The notes: generated by a model from the letters alone, not told the origin. A DNA stretch of 64,000 nt from Pseudomonas synxantha BG33R (GCF_000263715.2 NZ_CM001514.1:6233496-6297495), one strand, 5' to 3'. Counted from the first letter of the stretch, positions 1 to 9,637 are shown. Program-made: numbers and translations.

Positions 1-334
1 CGATACCGTTGACGGCAGCCTTGGCCACGAAGGCCTTGACCACATCGTCGCTGTAATGGCGGTAGCCCAGCAGGTTCTGGCCACGCAGCAGCATTTGCAG
101 GCGCGTGTTGGGCAACGCAGCGCGCAGTTTGCGCAGGCGCTCCCACGGGTCTTCTTTCAAAAAGCGCACGCAGGCGTCGAACGTTGCGCCACCCCAGACT
201 TCCAGGGACCAGTAGCCGACTTTGTCGAGCTTGTCGCAGATCGGCAGCATGTCGTCGGTGCGCATACGAGTGGCCAGCAACGATTGATGGGCGTCGCGCA
301 GGATAGTGTCGGTTACGAAAATCTTCTTGCTCAT
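1..334 (-). CDS. oadA: Pyruvate carboxylase subunit B / oxaloacetate decarboxylase alpha-like (5' part only)
   Basis: The gene runs off the left edge, so only about the first 111 codons are present. Reading leftwards from the ATG at 332-334, the protein begins [20 protein letters not shown], the start of the TIM-barrel carboxyltransferase domain; the DAHQS segment carries metal-binding and catalytic residues in this family. [15 protein letters not shown] segment follows. The C-terminal biotinyl domain lies outside the window. The gene starts 11 nt after the biotin carboxylase gene, so the two form an operon encoding the two-subunit anaplerotic pyruvate carboxylase known in pseudomonads (pyruvate to oxaloacetate). 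The name oadA is the common database label; decarboxylase activity is not implied. Confidence 0.93.
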   Translation of the reverse strand, partial: MSKKIFVTDTILRDAHQSLLATRMRTDDMLPICDKLDKVGYWSLEVWGGATFDACVRFLKEDPWERLRKLRAALPNTRLQMLLRGQNLLGYRHYSDDVVKAFVAKAAVNGI

Positions 335-345
335 TCTTATATTCC

Positions 346-1761
346 TCACAGGCCTGCGTGGGCGGCGATGGCGGCGGCGATGGCCAGGGCCAGCTCTTCG
401 GGTTTGCGCTTGATCGAGTAGTTGGTCAGCTCAGGGTGGCTTTCCACGAAACTGGTGTTGAACTGGCCGCTGCGGAATTCCGGGTTGCGCAGGATTTCCT
501 GGTAGTAGGCGGCGGTGGTCTTCACGCCTTGCAGGCGCATATCGTCCAGGGCACGCAGGCCGCGGTCCATGGCTTCTTCCCAGGTCAACGCCCACACCAC
601 CAGTTTCAAGCACATGGAGTCGTAGAACGGTGGGATGGTGTAGCCGGTGTAGATCGCTGTATCGGTACGCACACCGGGGCCGCCGGGGGCGTAGTAACGG
701 GTGATCTTGCCGAAGCTGGGCAGGAAGTTGTTTTTCGGGTCTTCGGCGTTGATGCGAAACTGCAACGCGAAACCACGGTGCTGAATGTCTTCCTGCTTCA
801 CCGACAGCGGCAGGCCCGAGGCAATGCGGATCTGTTCGCGGACGATGTCGATGCCGGTGATTTCTTCGGTGATGGTGTGTTCCACCTGCACCCGGGTGTT
901 CATCTCCATGAAGTACACCTCGCCCTCGGCGAGCAGGAACTCCACGGTACCGGCGTTCTCGTAGCCCACGGCCTTGGCCGCACGCACCGACAGGTCGCCG
1001 ATGTAGGCGCGCTGTTCAGGCGTCAATTGCGGGCTGGGGGCAATTTCGATCAGCTTCTGGTTGCGACGCTGGATCGAGCAATCGCGTTCGAACAGGTGCA
1101 CCACGTTGCCAAAGCTGTCACCGAGGATCTGCGCTTCGATGTGCTTGGGATTGACGATGCATTTTTCCAGAAACACTTCCGCCGAGCCGAACGCCTTGGT
1201 GGCCTCGGAAATGACGCGGGGGAAGGCTTGTTCAAGTTCTTCGCGACTGTTGCAACGACGGATACCGCGCCCGCCACCACCGGAAGTGGCCTTGAGCATC
1301 ACCGGGTAACCAATGCGGTCGCCTTCGGTCAGCGCTTCGTGGATATCCGCGACGTTGCCCTCGGTGCCGGGAGTGACCGGCACACCGGCCTTGATCATGC
1401 TGCGGCGCGCTTCGGTCTTGTCGCCCATGCGGCGAATCACTTCGGCCGAAGGGCCAATGAACTTGATGCCGCGCTCGGCACAGATATCCGCCAGTTCGGC
1501 ATTTTCCGACAAGAAGCCGTAGCCGGGATGCAGCGCGTCGCAACCGGTTTCCACCGCCAGGTTCACCAGCTTGCGCGGGTTGAGGTAGCCGGCCAGGGGC
1601 TCGGCACCGATGCTGTGGGCTTCGTCGGCACGTTTGACGTGCAACGCGTGGCGGTCGGCGTCCGAGTAAACCGCGACCGAGCGAATGCCCATCTCGGCGC
1701 AGGCACGCACGATTCGTACGGCAATTTCACCACGGTTGGCGATCAGGATCTTTTTTATCAC
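346..1761 (-). CDS. pycA: Pyruvate carboxylase subunit A (biotin carboxylase)
   Basis: This 471-residue cytoplasmic biotin carboxylase lacks its own biotinyl domain and so works with the downstream oadA/pycB product. It carboxylates biotin using ATP and bicarbonate. Visible features are the N-terminal fold ([18 protein letters not shown]), the ATP-grasp glycine loop SGGGGRG at 160-166, [15 protein letters not shown] at 225-239 and [15 protein letters not shown] at 286-300, which hold the metal and bicarbonate ligands. The start codon is GTG at 1759-1761, preceded by AAGGGAA at good spacing. Housekeeping accC is close in sequence, but the pairing with oadA and the divergent LysR gene point to pyruvate carboxylase. 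Confidence 0.92.
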   Translation of the reverse strand: MIKKILIANRGEIAVRIVRACAEMGIRSVAVYSDADRHALHVKRADEAHSIGAEPLAGYLNPRKLVNLAVETGCDALHPGYGFLSENAELADICAERGIKFIGPSAEVIRRMGDKTEARRSMIKAGVPVTPGTEGNVADIHEALTEGDRIGYPVMLKATSGGGGRGIRRCNSREELEQAFPRVISEATKAFGSAEVFLEKCIVNPKHIEAQILGDSFGNVVHLFERDCSIQRRNQKLIEIAPSPQLTPEQRAYIGDLSVRAAKAVGYENAGTVEFLLAEGEVYFMEMNTRVQVEHTITEEITGIDIVREQIRIASGLPLSVKQEDIQHRGFALQFRINAEDPKNNFLPSFGKITRYYAPGGPGVRTDTAIYTGYTIPPFYDSMCLKLVVWALTWEEAMDRGLRALDDMRLQGVKTTAAYYQEILRNPEFRSGQFNTSFVESHPELTNYSIKRKPEELALAIAAAIAAHAGL

Positions 1762-1904
1762 TTGGAAATTCCCTTGAGCCGATTGCTGCGTTTTTCGACC
1801 CGCTTGAGGTGGGTCGGCGCGTGACCAAATGTTTCATGACAGTCGCGAGACACACACTAAGCCCGCCAAGGGATTAACAAAAATCAATAATTATTGGGTC
1901 ATGC

Positions 1905-1920
1905 ATAAGCAAAGACTTAT
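1905..1920. promoter_or_regulatory. Inverted repeat in the pycA-LysR divergent promoter region
   Basis: ATAAG-N6-CTTAT lies in the AT-rich 196-bp gap between pycA and the divergent LysR gene, about 38 bp before the LysR start. An AATAATTATT palindrome sits just to its left. Position and dyad form suit a LysR-type operator. The assignment is inference. Confidence 0.4.
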
Positions 1921-1957
1921 AGTTGCCGGTATGGCCGGGGCTGAGAGGGGATAAATA

Positions 1958-2932
1958 ATGCGTAAGTCATTGATGAGGCTGACATTAAGGCAACTTCAGA
2001 TCTTTCATGAGGTGTGCGATTTGCGCTCTTACAGCCGTGCCGCCGAGGAAATGTCCCTCACGCAACCGGCCGTCAGCCTGCAAATCCGCCAGCTGGAAGA
2101 ACTGATCGGCCAACCGTTGTTCGACTACGTCGGCAAGAAGCTCTACATGACCGAGGCCGCCGAAGCCCTGCAACGGGCCAGTCGCGATATTTTCGGACGC
2201 CTGGAAAACCTCGATATGCAGCTATCGGACATGCAGGGCTCACTGCAGGGCCAACTGAAGCTGGCGGTGGAATCGAGCGCCAAGTACTTCGTGCCGCACC
2301 TGTTTGCAGCTTTCAAGCGCCAGCACCCGGAAGTGCAACTGCACCTGACCGTGGTCAATCGTGCCCAGGTAATCCGCAGGCTTTCGGATAACCGCGATGA
2401 TCTGGTGATCATGTCCATGGTGCCCCAGGACATGGGCCTGGAATTCCTGCCGTTTCTCAATAATCCGATTGTCGCGGTGGCGCTGCCGGATCATCCGTTG
2501 AGCCTGCAAGGGCCGCTGCGCCTGCAAGACCTGGAGCCTTACACGCTGCTTGTCCGCGAACCAGGTTCCGGCACGCGGCTGGCGTGCGAAGAGTACTTCA
2601 AGGAAAAACGCGTGCACTTCACACAGACCGTGGAAGTGGCCTCGGCCGAGGCGCAACGAGAGTGCGTGGTCGCAGGTTTGGGTGTGGCGCTGCTGACGCG
2701 CCACGCCTTGAACCTGGAACTGGCCACCGGCGGGCTCAAAGAGCTGCCGGTGGAAGAACTGCCGCTGTACCGCAGTTGGTGCCTGGTGCAGGCCAAGGCC
2801 AAACGCCTGTCACCGGTGGCCCATGCGTTCCTGGGCTTTATCCGCAGCGAACGGGTGCAGATCAGCGCGCTGGCTGAGCGTTTCGCTGGGCAGCCACGGG
2901 TGCCTGCCAATGGAGTTCCGGGTAGTCACTGA
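1958..2932 (+). CDS. pycR: LysR-family regulator, divergent from pyruvate carboxylase genes
   Basis: This 324-residue LysR-type regulator has an N-terminal winged helix (LTLRQLQIFHEVCDLRSYSR, then a helix containing LTQPAVSLQIRQLEE at about residues 35-50) and a periplasmic-binding-protein-like effector domain from about residue 95. It is divergent from pycA, the usual layout for a LysR regulator of its neighbour. In P. aeruginosa the gene at this place is PycR, which gives the symbol; the symbol is transferred on synteny. The ATG at 1958 has a GAGGGG ribosome site 8 nt upstream; a second in-frame ATG at 1973 is less well placed. The 3' end overlaps the small convergent gene at 2862-3059. Confidence 0.9.
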   Translation: MRKSLMRLTLRQLQIFHEVCDLRSYSRAAEEMSLTQPAVSLQIRQLEELIGQPLFDYVGKKLYMTEAAEALQRASRDIFGRLENLDMQLSDMQGSLQGQLKLAVESSAKYFVPHLFAAFKRQHPEVQLHLTVVNRAQVIRRLSDNRDDLVIMSMVPQDMGLEFLPFLNNPIVAVALPDHPLSLQGPLRLQDLEPYTLLVREPGSGTRLACEEYFKEKRVHFTQTVEVASAEAQRECVVAGLGVALLTRHALNLELATGGLKELPVEELPLYRSWCLVQAKAKRLSPVAHAFLGFIRSERVQISALAERFAGQPRVPANGVPGSH

Positions 2933-3059
2933 TGCTCTGGAGCAACTGGCGCTCTTCGCAACGGTCTTCGATGGCGCGACGGAACGCCATGCGGCGCTGG
3001 TCTTCCTGCTGACGACGGGTCTTGACGGTGCTGTTGCTGTCTTCGTAGTGCCGAGTCAT
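2862..3059 (-). CDS. Small basic pseudomonad protein of unknown function
   Basis: This 65-residue protein starts MTRHYEDSNSTVKTRRQQED and continues RRMAFRRAIEDRCEERQL. It is rich in Arg, Gln and Glu, has no signal peptide or membrane segment, and is predicted to be cytoplasmic. The N-terminal half (KTRRQQEDQRRMAFRRAIED) resembles a short conserved family seen across Pseudomonas, sometimes labelled PA3496-like; I recall this rather than having shown it. The ATG has a GGGAG ribosome site about 9 nt upstream. The last 71 bp overlap the end of the convergent LysR gene. Function unknown. Confidence 0.65.
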   Translation of the reverse strand: MTRHYEDSNSTVKTRRQQEDQRRMAFRRAIEDRCEERQLLQSISDYPELHWQAPVAAQRNAQPAR

Positions 3060-3160
3060 GTGGAGTCTCCCAATGCGAGTACGGGGGAGTACAGGATGGG
3101 CGCGACGGATGACGGGGGGATGACAGCCTCATGAAGATTCTGGATGCATGGAGAATCTAA

Positions 3161-3184
3161 TGTGGGAGCAAGCCCCCTCCCACA
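3161..3184. repeat. Single REP hairpin (P. fluorescens type)
   Basis: TGTGGGAG-CAAGCCCC-CTCCCACA is an 8-bp perfect stem in the gap between two genes ending towards each other. It matches half of the REPIN units found elsewhere in this window. Confidence 0.85.
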
Positions 3185-3205
3185 TTGAGCTCTGTGTGCA
3201 GGTAT

Positions 3206-4072
3206 TTAGTCGTCGAGGGCTTTGACGGACTTGGGTGACAGACGCAGGCTACGCAAGCTGCGTTTAACGCTCTTGAGGTGGTTGACCAGGCTCGGGCCGC
3301 GAGCCATGGCCACGCCCATCGCCAACACGTCGATCACCACCAGGTGGGCAATACGCGAGGTCAGCGGTGTGTAGATTTCGGTGTCTTCATGCACGTCGAT
3401 CGCCAGGTTAACCGTGGACAGCTCCGCCAATGGCGTCTGGCTCGGGCACAGGGTGATCAGCGAAGCGCCGCTTTCACGCACCAGGTTGGCGGTGATCAGC
3501 AGGTCTTTGGAGCGACCGGACTGGGAAATACAGATGGCCACGTCAGTGGGCTTCAACGTCACTGCCGACATCGCCTGCATGTGCGGGTCGCTGTAGGCCG
3601 CGGCCGTCAGCAGCAGACGGAAGAATTTGTGCTGGGCATCAGCAGCCACCGCGCCGGAAGCGCCAAAGCCATAGAACTCGACGCGCTGGGCCTGGGACAT
3701 CGCGGTCACAGCCTTTTGCAGCTCCACCGGGTCGAGCTTCTCGCGCACTTCCATCAGGGTGTGCAGGGTGGTGTCGAAGATTTTCAGGCTGTAGTCGGCG
3801 ACGGAGTCGTCTTCATGGATGGCAAACTGGCCAAAGCTCGCGCCGGCCGCCAGGCTTTGCGCCAGCTTGAGTTTCAAATCCTGAAACCCGGAGCAACCAA
3901 TGGCGCGGCAGAAGCGCACGATGGTCGGCTCGCTGATACCCACGCTGTGAGCCAGATCGGCCATGGAACTGTGCATCACGGCCGCAGGGTCAAGCAGCAC
4001 ATGATCGGCAACCTTGAGTTCCGATTTGCGTAACAGGTGGCGCGACTGGGCGATATGTTGCAACAGGTTCAA
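3206..4072 (-). CDS. RpiR/MurR-family regulator, HexR-like
   Basis: This 288-residue regulator has an N-terminal RpiR-type helix-turn-helix (residues 1-75; VGISEPTIVRFCRAIGCSGF is the recognition region) and a C-terminal SIS sugar-phosphate domain (about 115-250; FYGFGASGAVAADAQHKFF, ISQSGRSKD). HexR proteins control Entner-Doudoroff and glucose genes and sense KDPG. This is a HexR paralogue and not obviously the copy beside zwf/edd. The start is TTG at 4070-4072, because no ATG fits the family N-terminus. A near-perfect dyad 45 nt upstream suggests autoregulation. Neighbouring pyruvate carboxylase genes fit a role in central carbon control, but the targets are inferred. Confidence 0.88.
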   Translation of the reverse strand: MNLLQHIAQSRHLLRKSELKVADHVLLDPAAVMHSSMADLAHSVGISEPTIVRFCRAIGCSGFQDLKLKLAQSLAAGASFGQFAIHEDDSVADYSLKIFDTTLHTLMEVREKLDPVELQKAVTAMSQAQRVEFYGFGASGAVAADAQHKFFRLLLTAAAYSDPHMQAMSAVTLKPTDVAICISQSGRSKDLLITANLVRESGASLITLCPSQTPLAELSTVNLAIDVHEDTEIYTPLTSRIAHLVVIDVLAMGVAMARGPSLVNHLKSVKRSLRSLRLSPKSVKALDD

Positions 4073-4116
4073 AGGGCAGGACTCTTGTTATTGGCAGGTG
4101 CCAGGGATGTAGCAAG

Positions 4117-4135
4117 CTTGTAGTTATACTACAAG
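4117..4135. promoter_or_regulatory. Palindromic operator upstream of the HexR-like gene
   Basis: CTTGTAGT-TAT-ACTACAAG has two perfect 8-bp arms around a 3-nt centre. The inner TGTAGTTATACTACA closely resembles the HexR consensus TGTAATwwwATTACA described in gammaproteobacteria. It is 45 bp upstream of the HexR-like start codon, so it is a probable autoregulatory site. Confidence 0.65.
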
Positions 4136-4235
4136 AATTGTCGTTTTGCCCGTTCGATGCATCACTAAATCGCCCTGCTCCCCTCTGGTTTCAGCGGGCA
4201 GACGCCATGTAGCCATAAAGGCAGCCAACGCGGCG

Positions 4236-7109
4236 TTAAGAAAAATCTGCATTTTTGCGTAACAAATCCGCCAGCCCTTCGGCGTGCATTGGCGGGCTGA
4301 TCAGATAACCCTGCACCTCATCGCACTGTTCACCGCGCAGAAAATCCAGCTGCTGCTGATCCTCCACGCCCTCGGCCACCACCTTGAGCGCCAGCCCATG
4401 GGCCATGGCAATGATAGCCCGCGTGATAGCGGCATCCTCACGCGCCTGACCGAGACCACGGATAAAGGCCTGGTCGATCTTCACGTAATCCACAGGAATA
4501 CGCTTGAGGTAACTGAGGGACGAATAACCGGTACCAAAGTCGTCGATGGCCAGCTTCACCCCCAGGTCACGCAACTGCTGGAAAGTGGCGATGATGTGCT
4601 CAACGCTATCGAGCAACTGGCTTTCGGTGAGTTCCAACTCAAGGTATTGCGGGTCCAGTCCGGTCTCTTCCAGGACCTGGCGTACCAGGCTGACCAGCTT
4701 GCCCTGACGCAGCTGATGCACCGACAGGTTCACCGACACGCGAATCGGCGCCAGCCCCTGGCGCTGCCACTCGCAAGCTTGCCAGCACGCCTGGCGCAGC
4801 ACGAACTCTCCCAACGGCACGATCAAGCCGGTTTCTTCAGCCAGGCCGATAAAGTCCCCCGGCGGCACCATGCCCCACTGCGGATGCTCCCAGCGAATCA
4901 GCGCCTCGGCGGCATTCAGCTTGCCGGTCGCCAGGCACAACTTCGGCTGGTAGAACACGCTCAGATGGCGCTCCTCGATCGCTTTGCGCAGGTGGTTTTC
5001 CAGCTGCAGACGCTCCAGGGTGCTGGCTTGCAAACTGTCGGTGTAAAACTGGAAATTATTGCCGCCCAGATGCTTGGCGTGCTGCATGGCCATATTCGAT
5101 TGGCTGACCAACGCAGAGATTTCCCGCGCATTATCTGGCAGCAAGCTGACACCCATAGAAGCACTGACCACCAGTTCGTGCCCCTCCACCGTTACCGGTA
5201 CCCGCAGTTTCGCCAACAGCCGCGTCGCCACGCGCGCCAGGCTCGACAAATTGCCGTAGGCATCGAACAGCACCGCGAACTCATCGCCGGACAAGCGCGC
5301 AATGGTGTCGGCTTCGGGCAGCGCATTGATCAAACGCCGGGCCATTTTCTGTAACAACTGGTCGGCCACTTCATGGCCCAGGCTGTCATTGAGCAGCTTG
5401 AAGCGGTCCAGGTTGATATGCAGCAGCGCCAGGCTGCGCCCGCCCTGGCGCACGCGTTGATGGGCTTCGTGCAGCCGTTCGCGAAACAGCGAACGGTTGG
5501 CCAGGCCGGTCAGCTCGTCATAGTGAGTAAGGTAGCGCATACGTTCTTCGGATTCGCGCCGTGCCGAAAGATCGGCGAAAAAGCCTACAATATGGCTGAC
5601 GTTTCCCCGAACATCGCGCACCACATTCAGTTGCAACCACTGCGGGTAGAGCTCGCCGTTTTTACGCGTTTCTATCAACTCGCCCTGCCAGGTGCCATGG
5701 CTGAGCAGGGCCTGGCGGATCATCGGGAAGTGGCGTCGCGCATCGCGACTGCTGGGCAGCTCCACGACATTGCGACCAAGCATGTCGTGGATGTCAAAAC
5801 CGGTGACACGGCTGAACGCTTGGTTCACCGCAATCAGCGCGTACTCGGGATCAAGGATCACGATCCCCTCGCTGGCCGCCTCGAACACCGTCGAGGCGAG
5901 CCGTTGCTGTTCTTCCAGCGCCTTGCTGGCACTGATGTCGCGGCGCGTGCCGAGCATCCGCACGACGCGGCCGTTAGGCGCACGTTCTACTGCGCGCCCA
6001 CGGTCCTGGATCCACATCCAATGCCCATCGCCATGACGTATCCGGTATTCCACCTGATAATCCTCACTGCGACCTTTCAAGTGCTCCACCAGCGCGTGCT
6101 TGAGCAATGGCAGGTCGTCGGGGTGCAGGCGCGGCTTGAGGTGGCTGAGCATCGCCTTGACGTATTCAGGCTCCAGGCCGAACAGCTCCTTGAGCTGAGT
6201 GTGATGGACTTCGTCGGTTTGCAGGTTCCAGTCCCACAGGCCCAGTTCACTGGCTTGCAGGGCCATGGCCAGGCGCGCTTCGCTGGTATTGAGGGCGAGG
6301 CTGGCGGCATCCAGTTCCTGGCTGCGTTGCGCCACGCGGTCTTGCAGGCCGATTTGGGCTTCGCGCAGGTCCTGCTCGACCTGGCGGCGCTGCTCGACTT
6401 CACGCACCAGCTCCAGGTTCAGCTGCTCGCTGCGCTGCCGGGCCTGCTGCAGGTGCTCGATCAGGGCCTGGTTCTGGAAGCGACGCAACAGCCCGCGCTG
6501 GATCAAGCGGTTGACCTGCCACGCCACCAGGCTCAGGGACGCCAGCAGGATCAGGCCAAGCACGCCCCAGCCCTGCTGCTGTGGGGTACCATTGCAGAAA
6601 AGATAAGTAATGGCCGGCAACAGGCAGGGCAAGGCAAATGACAGGAAGGCCCAAAGGCTCACGGCATAGGCCACGCTGGCCGACAAGGTAGCGGCGCCGA
6701 TCAGGCCGAACACCCAGGCCTGATGCATGAAACTGTCGGTGGGTACCAGGGCAATGGCGGCAATGGACAGGGTCAGGCCGCTGACCGCTGAGCCGAGCAT
6801 GAACATACGCCGCCACACCGGTTGGGCCTGGCGGCTGGGCATGGCCGAATCAAAAGCCGCCACCTGGATCACGCGCATCGCCACCAGAGCGAGTAACCAG
6901 AGCAACCAGAGACTGTCGAGCAGGTAGTGCTCGGGATTCCACAGCAACCAGGCGCAGACCAGGCCATTGACCAGCATCAGCAGCGTCGGCAGCAACGAGC
7001 CCTGATACAGCAGGCGTGTGCGCTCGACCGCCATTTGGGTTGCATAGTGTTTGCGGATGACCTGCGCGGGCGCCACCGAGGGGCCAAACAGGTCAGTGCT
7101 AAGGGTCAT
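4236..7109 (-). CDS. Membrane PAS-GGDEF-EAL cyclic-di-GMP protein
   Basis: This 957-residue sensor starts at the ATG at 7107-7109 (MTLSTDLFGPSVAPAQ). The frame stays open further upstream, but that extension is not membrane-like and looks non-coding. About six membrane segments span residues 36-200, followed by a coiled coil (about 215-270), two PAS domains (about 273-393 and 400-515), a GGDEF domain (525-690) and an EAL domain (700-950). The GGDEF signature is SGDEF (607-611), a variant that can still be active. The EAL side looks catalytic: EAL at 735-737, NLSVHQL, ELTES, DDFGTGYSSL and AEGVE. It should make and/or degrade c-di-GMP at the inner membrane; net activity cannot be read from sequence. 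It is divergent from uvrD. Confidence 0.9.
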   Translation of the reverse strand: MTLSTDLFGPSVAPAQVIRKHYATQMAVERTRLLYQGSLLPTLLMLVNGLVCAWLLWNPEHYLLDSLWLLWLLALVAMRVIQVAAFDSAMPSRQAQPVWRRMFMLGSAVSGLTLSIAAIALVPTDSFMHQAWVFGLIGAATLSASVAYAVSLWAFLSFALPCLLPAITYLFCNGTPQQQGWGVLGLILLASLSLVAWQVNRLIQRGLLRRFQNQALIEHLQQARQRSEQLNLELVREVEQRRQVEQDLREAQIGLQDRVAQRSQELDAASLALNTSEARLAMALQASELGLWDWNLQTDEVHHTQLKELFGLEPEYVKAMLSHLKPRLHPDDLPLLKHALVEHLKGRSEDYQVEYRIRHGDGHWMWIQDRGRAVERAPNGRVVRMLGTRRDISASKALEEQQRLASTVFEAASEGIVILDPEYALIAVNQAFSRVTGFDIHDMLGRNVVELPSSRDARRHFPMIRQALLSHGTWQGELIETRKNGELYPQWLQLNVVRDVRGNVSHIVGFFADLSARRESEERMRYLTHYDELTGLANRSLFRERLHEAHQRVRQGGRSLALLHINLDRFKLLNDSLGHEVADQLLQKMARRLINALPEADTIARLSGDEFAVLFDAYGNLSSLARVATRLLAKLRVPVTVEGHELVVSASMGVSLLPDNAREISALVSQSNMAMQHAKHLGGNNFQFYTDSLQASTLERLQLENHLRKAIEERHLSVFYQPKLCLATGKLNAAEALIRWEHPQWGMVPPGDFIGLAEETGLIVPLGEFVLRQACWQACEWQRQGLAPIRVSVNLSVHQLRQGKLVSLVRQVLEETGLDPQYLELELTESQLLDSVEHIIATFQQLRDLGVKLAIDDFGTGYSSLSYLKRIPVDYVKIDQAFIRGLGQAREDAAITRAIIAMAHGLALKVVAEGVEDQQQLDFLRGEQCDEVQGYLISPPMHAEGLADLLRKNADFS

Positions 7110-7388
7110 AGGCGATGTTCTTATAATGGTGAACCCGAAACGTCGACGGAGCATACACAAGCAAGCGCCTGGGCCAAACTGCCCCACGTCATAAAAAACC
7201 GCCTGCAATGGGCCGCAAACCTTTGGCCCAGACAGCTTGAGCAAGACGCGGCGCGGGCTGCGGCCCATGACCGACCGGTCATCCCTCGCGACAGAATCTT
7301 TGCCCGCTGGGTGGTGTGCGAAGTGTTTTGCGTCGACCACCGGGCATTGGGATTTGCCCGAGCCCCTTTAGGCCCATAGAATGCGTCG

Positions 7389-9572
7389 ATGCGCGATGAT
7401 CTCTCTCTTTTGCTGAACTCCCTCAACGATGCCCAACGCCAGGCCGTAGCGGCCCCCGTTGGCCGTCAGTTGGTCCTGGCCGGTGCTGGCTCCGGTAAAA
7501 CCCGAGTGCTGGTGCACCGTATCGCCTGGTTGATCCAGGTCGAAAACGCGTCCCCGCATTCCATCCTGTCGGTGACCTTCACCAACAAGGCCGCTGCCGA
7601 GATGCGCCATCGCATCGAGCAGTTGATGGGCATCAGCCCGGCCGGCATGTGGGTGGGTACCTTCCACGGCCTGGCGCACCGCCTGTTGCGGGCCCATTGG
7701 CAGGAAGCGGGGCTGAGCCAGACCTTCCAGATCCTCGACAGCGATGACCAGCAACGCCTGGTCAAACGGGTGATCCGCGAACTGGGCCTGGATGAACAAC
7801 GCTGGCCGGCGCGTCAGGCCCAGTGGTTTATCAACGGCCAGAAAGACGAGGGCCTGCGCCCGCAACATATCCAGGCCAGCGGCGACTTGTTCCTGGCCAC
7901 CATGCGCAGCATTTATGAAGCCTACGAGGCGGCCTGCGCACGCGCCGGCGTGATCGACTTCTCCGAACTGTTGCTGCGCGCTCTGGACCTGTGGCGTGAC
8001 AACCCCGGTTTGCTGGCCCATTACCAGAAGCGCTTCCGCCACATCCTGGTCGACGAGTTCCAGGACACCAACGCCGTGCAGTACGCCTGGTTGCGCCTGC
8101 TGGCCAAGGGCGGCGACAGCCTCATGGTGGTGGGTGATGACGACCAGTCGATCTACGGCTGGCGCGGCGCGAAAATCGAGAATATCTATCAGTATTCCGA
8201 GGACTTCCCGGACGCGGTGACCATTCGTCTGGAGCAGAACTACCGCTCCACCGCCGGGATTCTCAAGGCCGCCAACGCCTTGATCGCCAACAACACCGGG
8301 CGCCTGGGCAAAGAGCTGTGGACCGACGGCGGCGAAGGCGAAGCGATCAACCTGTATGCCGCGTTCAACGAACACGATGAAGCACGCTACGTGGTGGAAA
8401 CCATCGAAAGCGCGCTGAAAACCGGGCTGGCCCGTAGCGATATCGCGATTCTGTACCGCTCCAACGCCCAATCGCGGGTACTGGAAGAAGCCTTGCTGCG
8501 CGAACGTATCCCGTACCGCATCTACGGCGGCCAGCGTTTCTTCGAGCGTGCCGAAATCAAGAACGCCATGGCCTACCTGCGCTTGCTCGAAGGCCGTGGT
8601 AACGATGCGGCGCTGGAGCGGGTGATCAATATCCCGGCCCGCGGCATTGGCGAGAAAACCGTTGAAGCGATCCGCGACCATGCGCGCCATGCCGATGTGT
8701 CGATGTGGGAAGCCATGCGTTTGCTGATCGCCAACAAAGGCTTGACCGGCCGCGCCGCCGGGGCCTTGGGGGTGTTTGTCGAGCTGATCGAGAACCTGGC
8801 CGCCAAGTGCGCAGAAATGCCCCTGCACTTGATGACCCAGACCGTGATCGAGCAGTCCGGCCTGATCGCCTACCACGAGGCGGAAAAAGGCGAGAAAGGC
8901 CAGGCCCGGGTCGAAAACCTTGAGGAACTGGTCAGCGCTGCCCGCGCCTTTGAAAACACCGAGGAAGATGAAGAGCTGACGCCGCTCGCCGCCTTCCTGG
9001 GTCATGCATCACTGGAAGCCGGCGATACCCAGGCCGATGAGCATGAAGACAGCATCCAGTTGATGACGTTGCACAGCGCCAAGGGCCTGGAATTCCCCTA
9101 TGTGTTCCTGGTGGGCATGGAAGAAGGCCTGTTCCCCCACAAGATGAGCCTGGAAGAGCCCGGCCGCCTTGAAGAAGAACGCCGCCTGGCCTACGTGGGC
9201 ATTACCCGGGCGATGCAGAACCTGGTGATGACCTACGCGGAGACCCGACGCCTGTATGGCAGCGAGACCTACAACAAGGTGTCGCGTTTCGTACGTGAAG
9301 TGCCGAAGGGCTTGATCCAGGAAGTGCGCCTGTCCAACAGCGTCAGTCGCCCGTTCGGGGGCGGCCAGCAGCAGAACTCCAGCACTATGTTTGCCGGTTC
9401 CGAGATTCCTGAAACCCCGTTCAGCCTTGGCCAGCAGGTCAAACATGCGATCTTCGGCGAAGGTGTGATCCTCAATTTCGAAGGCGCCGGTGCCCAGGCC
9501 CGGGTGCAGGTGAACTTCGCCGAAGGCAGCAAGTGGCTGATGATGGGTTACGCGAAGCTCGAAGCGGTCTGA
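7389..9572 (+). CDS. uvrD: DNA helicase II UvrD
   Basis: This 727-residue superfamily 1A 3'-5' helicase acts in nucleotide excision and mismatch repair. Motifs seen are the Q motif (LNDAQRQAV), Walker A (AGAGSGKTRV, residues 31-40), motif Ia (TFTNKAAAEM), motif II DEFQD near residue 221, motif III (GDDDQSIYGWRGA), motif IV (LEQNYRS), motif V (LMTLHSAKGLEF) and motif VI (ERRLAYVGITRA). The C-terminal part (FGEGVILNFEG...VQVNFAEGSKWL) is the Tudor-like fold found in UvrD/PcrA. Full length for the family. The 279-bp gap to the divergent GGDEF-EAL gene must hold both promoters; I saw no clear LexA box in it. Confidence 0.96.
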   Translation: MRDDLSLLLNSLNDAQRQAVAAPVGRQLVLAGAGSGKTRVLVHRIAWLIQVENASPHSILSVTFTNKAAAEMRHRIEQLMGISPAGMWVGTFHGLAHRLLRAHWQEAGLSQTFQILDSDDQQRLVKRVIRELGLDEQRWPARQAQWFINGQKDEGLRPQHIQASGDLFLATMRSIYEAYEAACARAGVIDFSELLLRALDLWRDNPGLLAHYQKRFRHILVDEFQDTNAVQYAWLRLLAKGGDSLMVVGDDDQSIYGWRGAKIENIYQYSEDFPDAVTIRLEQNYRSTAGILKAANALIANNTGRLGKELWTDGGEGEAINLYAAFNEHDEARYVVETIESALKTGLARSDIAILYRSNAQSRVLEEALLRERIPYRIYGGQRFFERAEIKNAMAYLRLLEGRGNDAALERVINIPARGIGEKTVEAIRDHARHADVSMWEAMRLLIANKGLTGRAAGALGVFVELIENLAAKCAEMPLHLMTQTVIEQSGLIAYHEAEKGEKGQARVENLEELVSAARAFENTEEDEELTPLAAFLGHASLEAGDTQADEHEDSIQLMTLHSAKGLEFPYVFLVGMEEGLFPHKMSLEEPGRLEEERRLAYVGITRAMQNLVMTYAETRRLYGSETYNKVSRFVREVPKGLIQEVRLSNSVSRPFGGGQQQNSSTMFAGSEIPETPFSLGQQVKHAIFGEGVILNFEGAGAQARVQVNFAEGSKWLMMGYAKLEAV

Positions 9573-9582
9573 AGCGAGCTGT

Positions 9583-9614
9583 TTGTGGCGAGGCAGCTTG
9601 CTCCCTCGCCACAA
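9583..9614. repeat. REP-like hairpin downstream of uvrD
   Basis: TTGTGGCGAGG and CCTCGCCACAA form an 11-bp perfect stem with a CAGCTTGCTC-type loop, 11 nt after the uvrD stop. It belongs to a second REP class (GTGGCGAGGGAGCTTGC) common in P. fluorescens. It may also act in 3'-end stability or termination. Confidence 0.75.
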
Positions 9615-9637
9615 GAAACACTGCGTAACATGAAGAT

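Noticed and set aside
358..1824. 488-residue plus-strand frame over pycA
   Set aside because: It is the antisense shadow of pycA, with Gly/His/Val-rich composition and no domain pattern.
5373..6641. 422-residue plus-strand frame over the GGDEF-EAL gene
   Set aside because: Antisense shadow caused by high GC; the minus strand has clear domain motifs.
7368..9005. 545-residue minus-strand frame over uvrD
   Set aside because: Antisense shadow of a gene with all helicase motifs.
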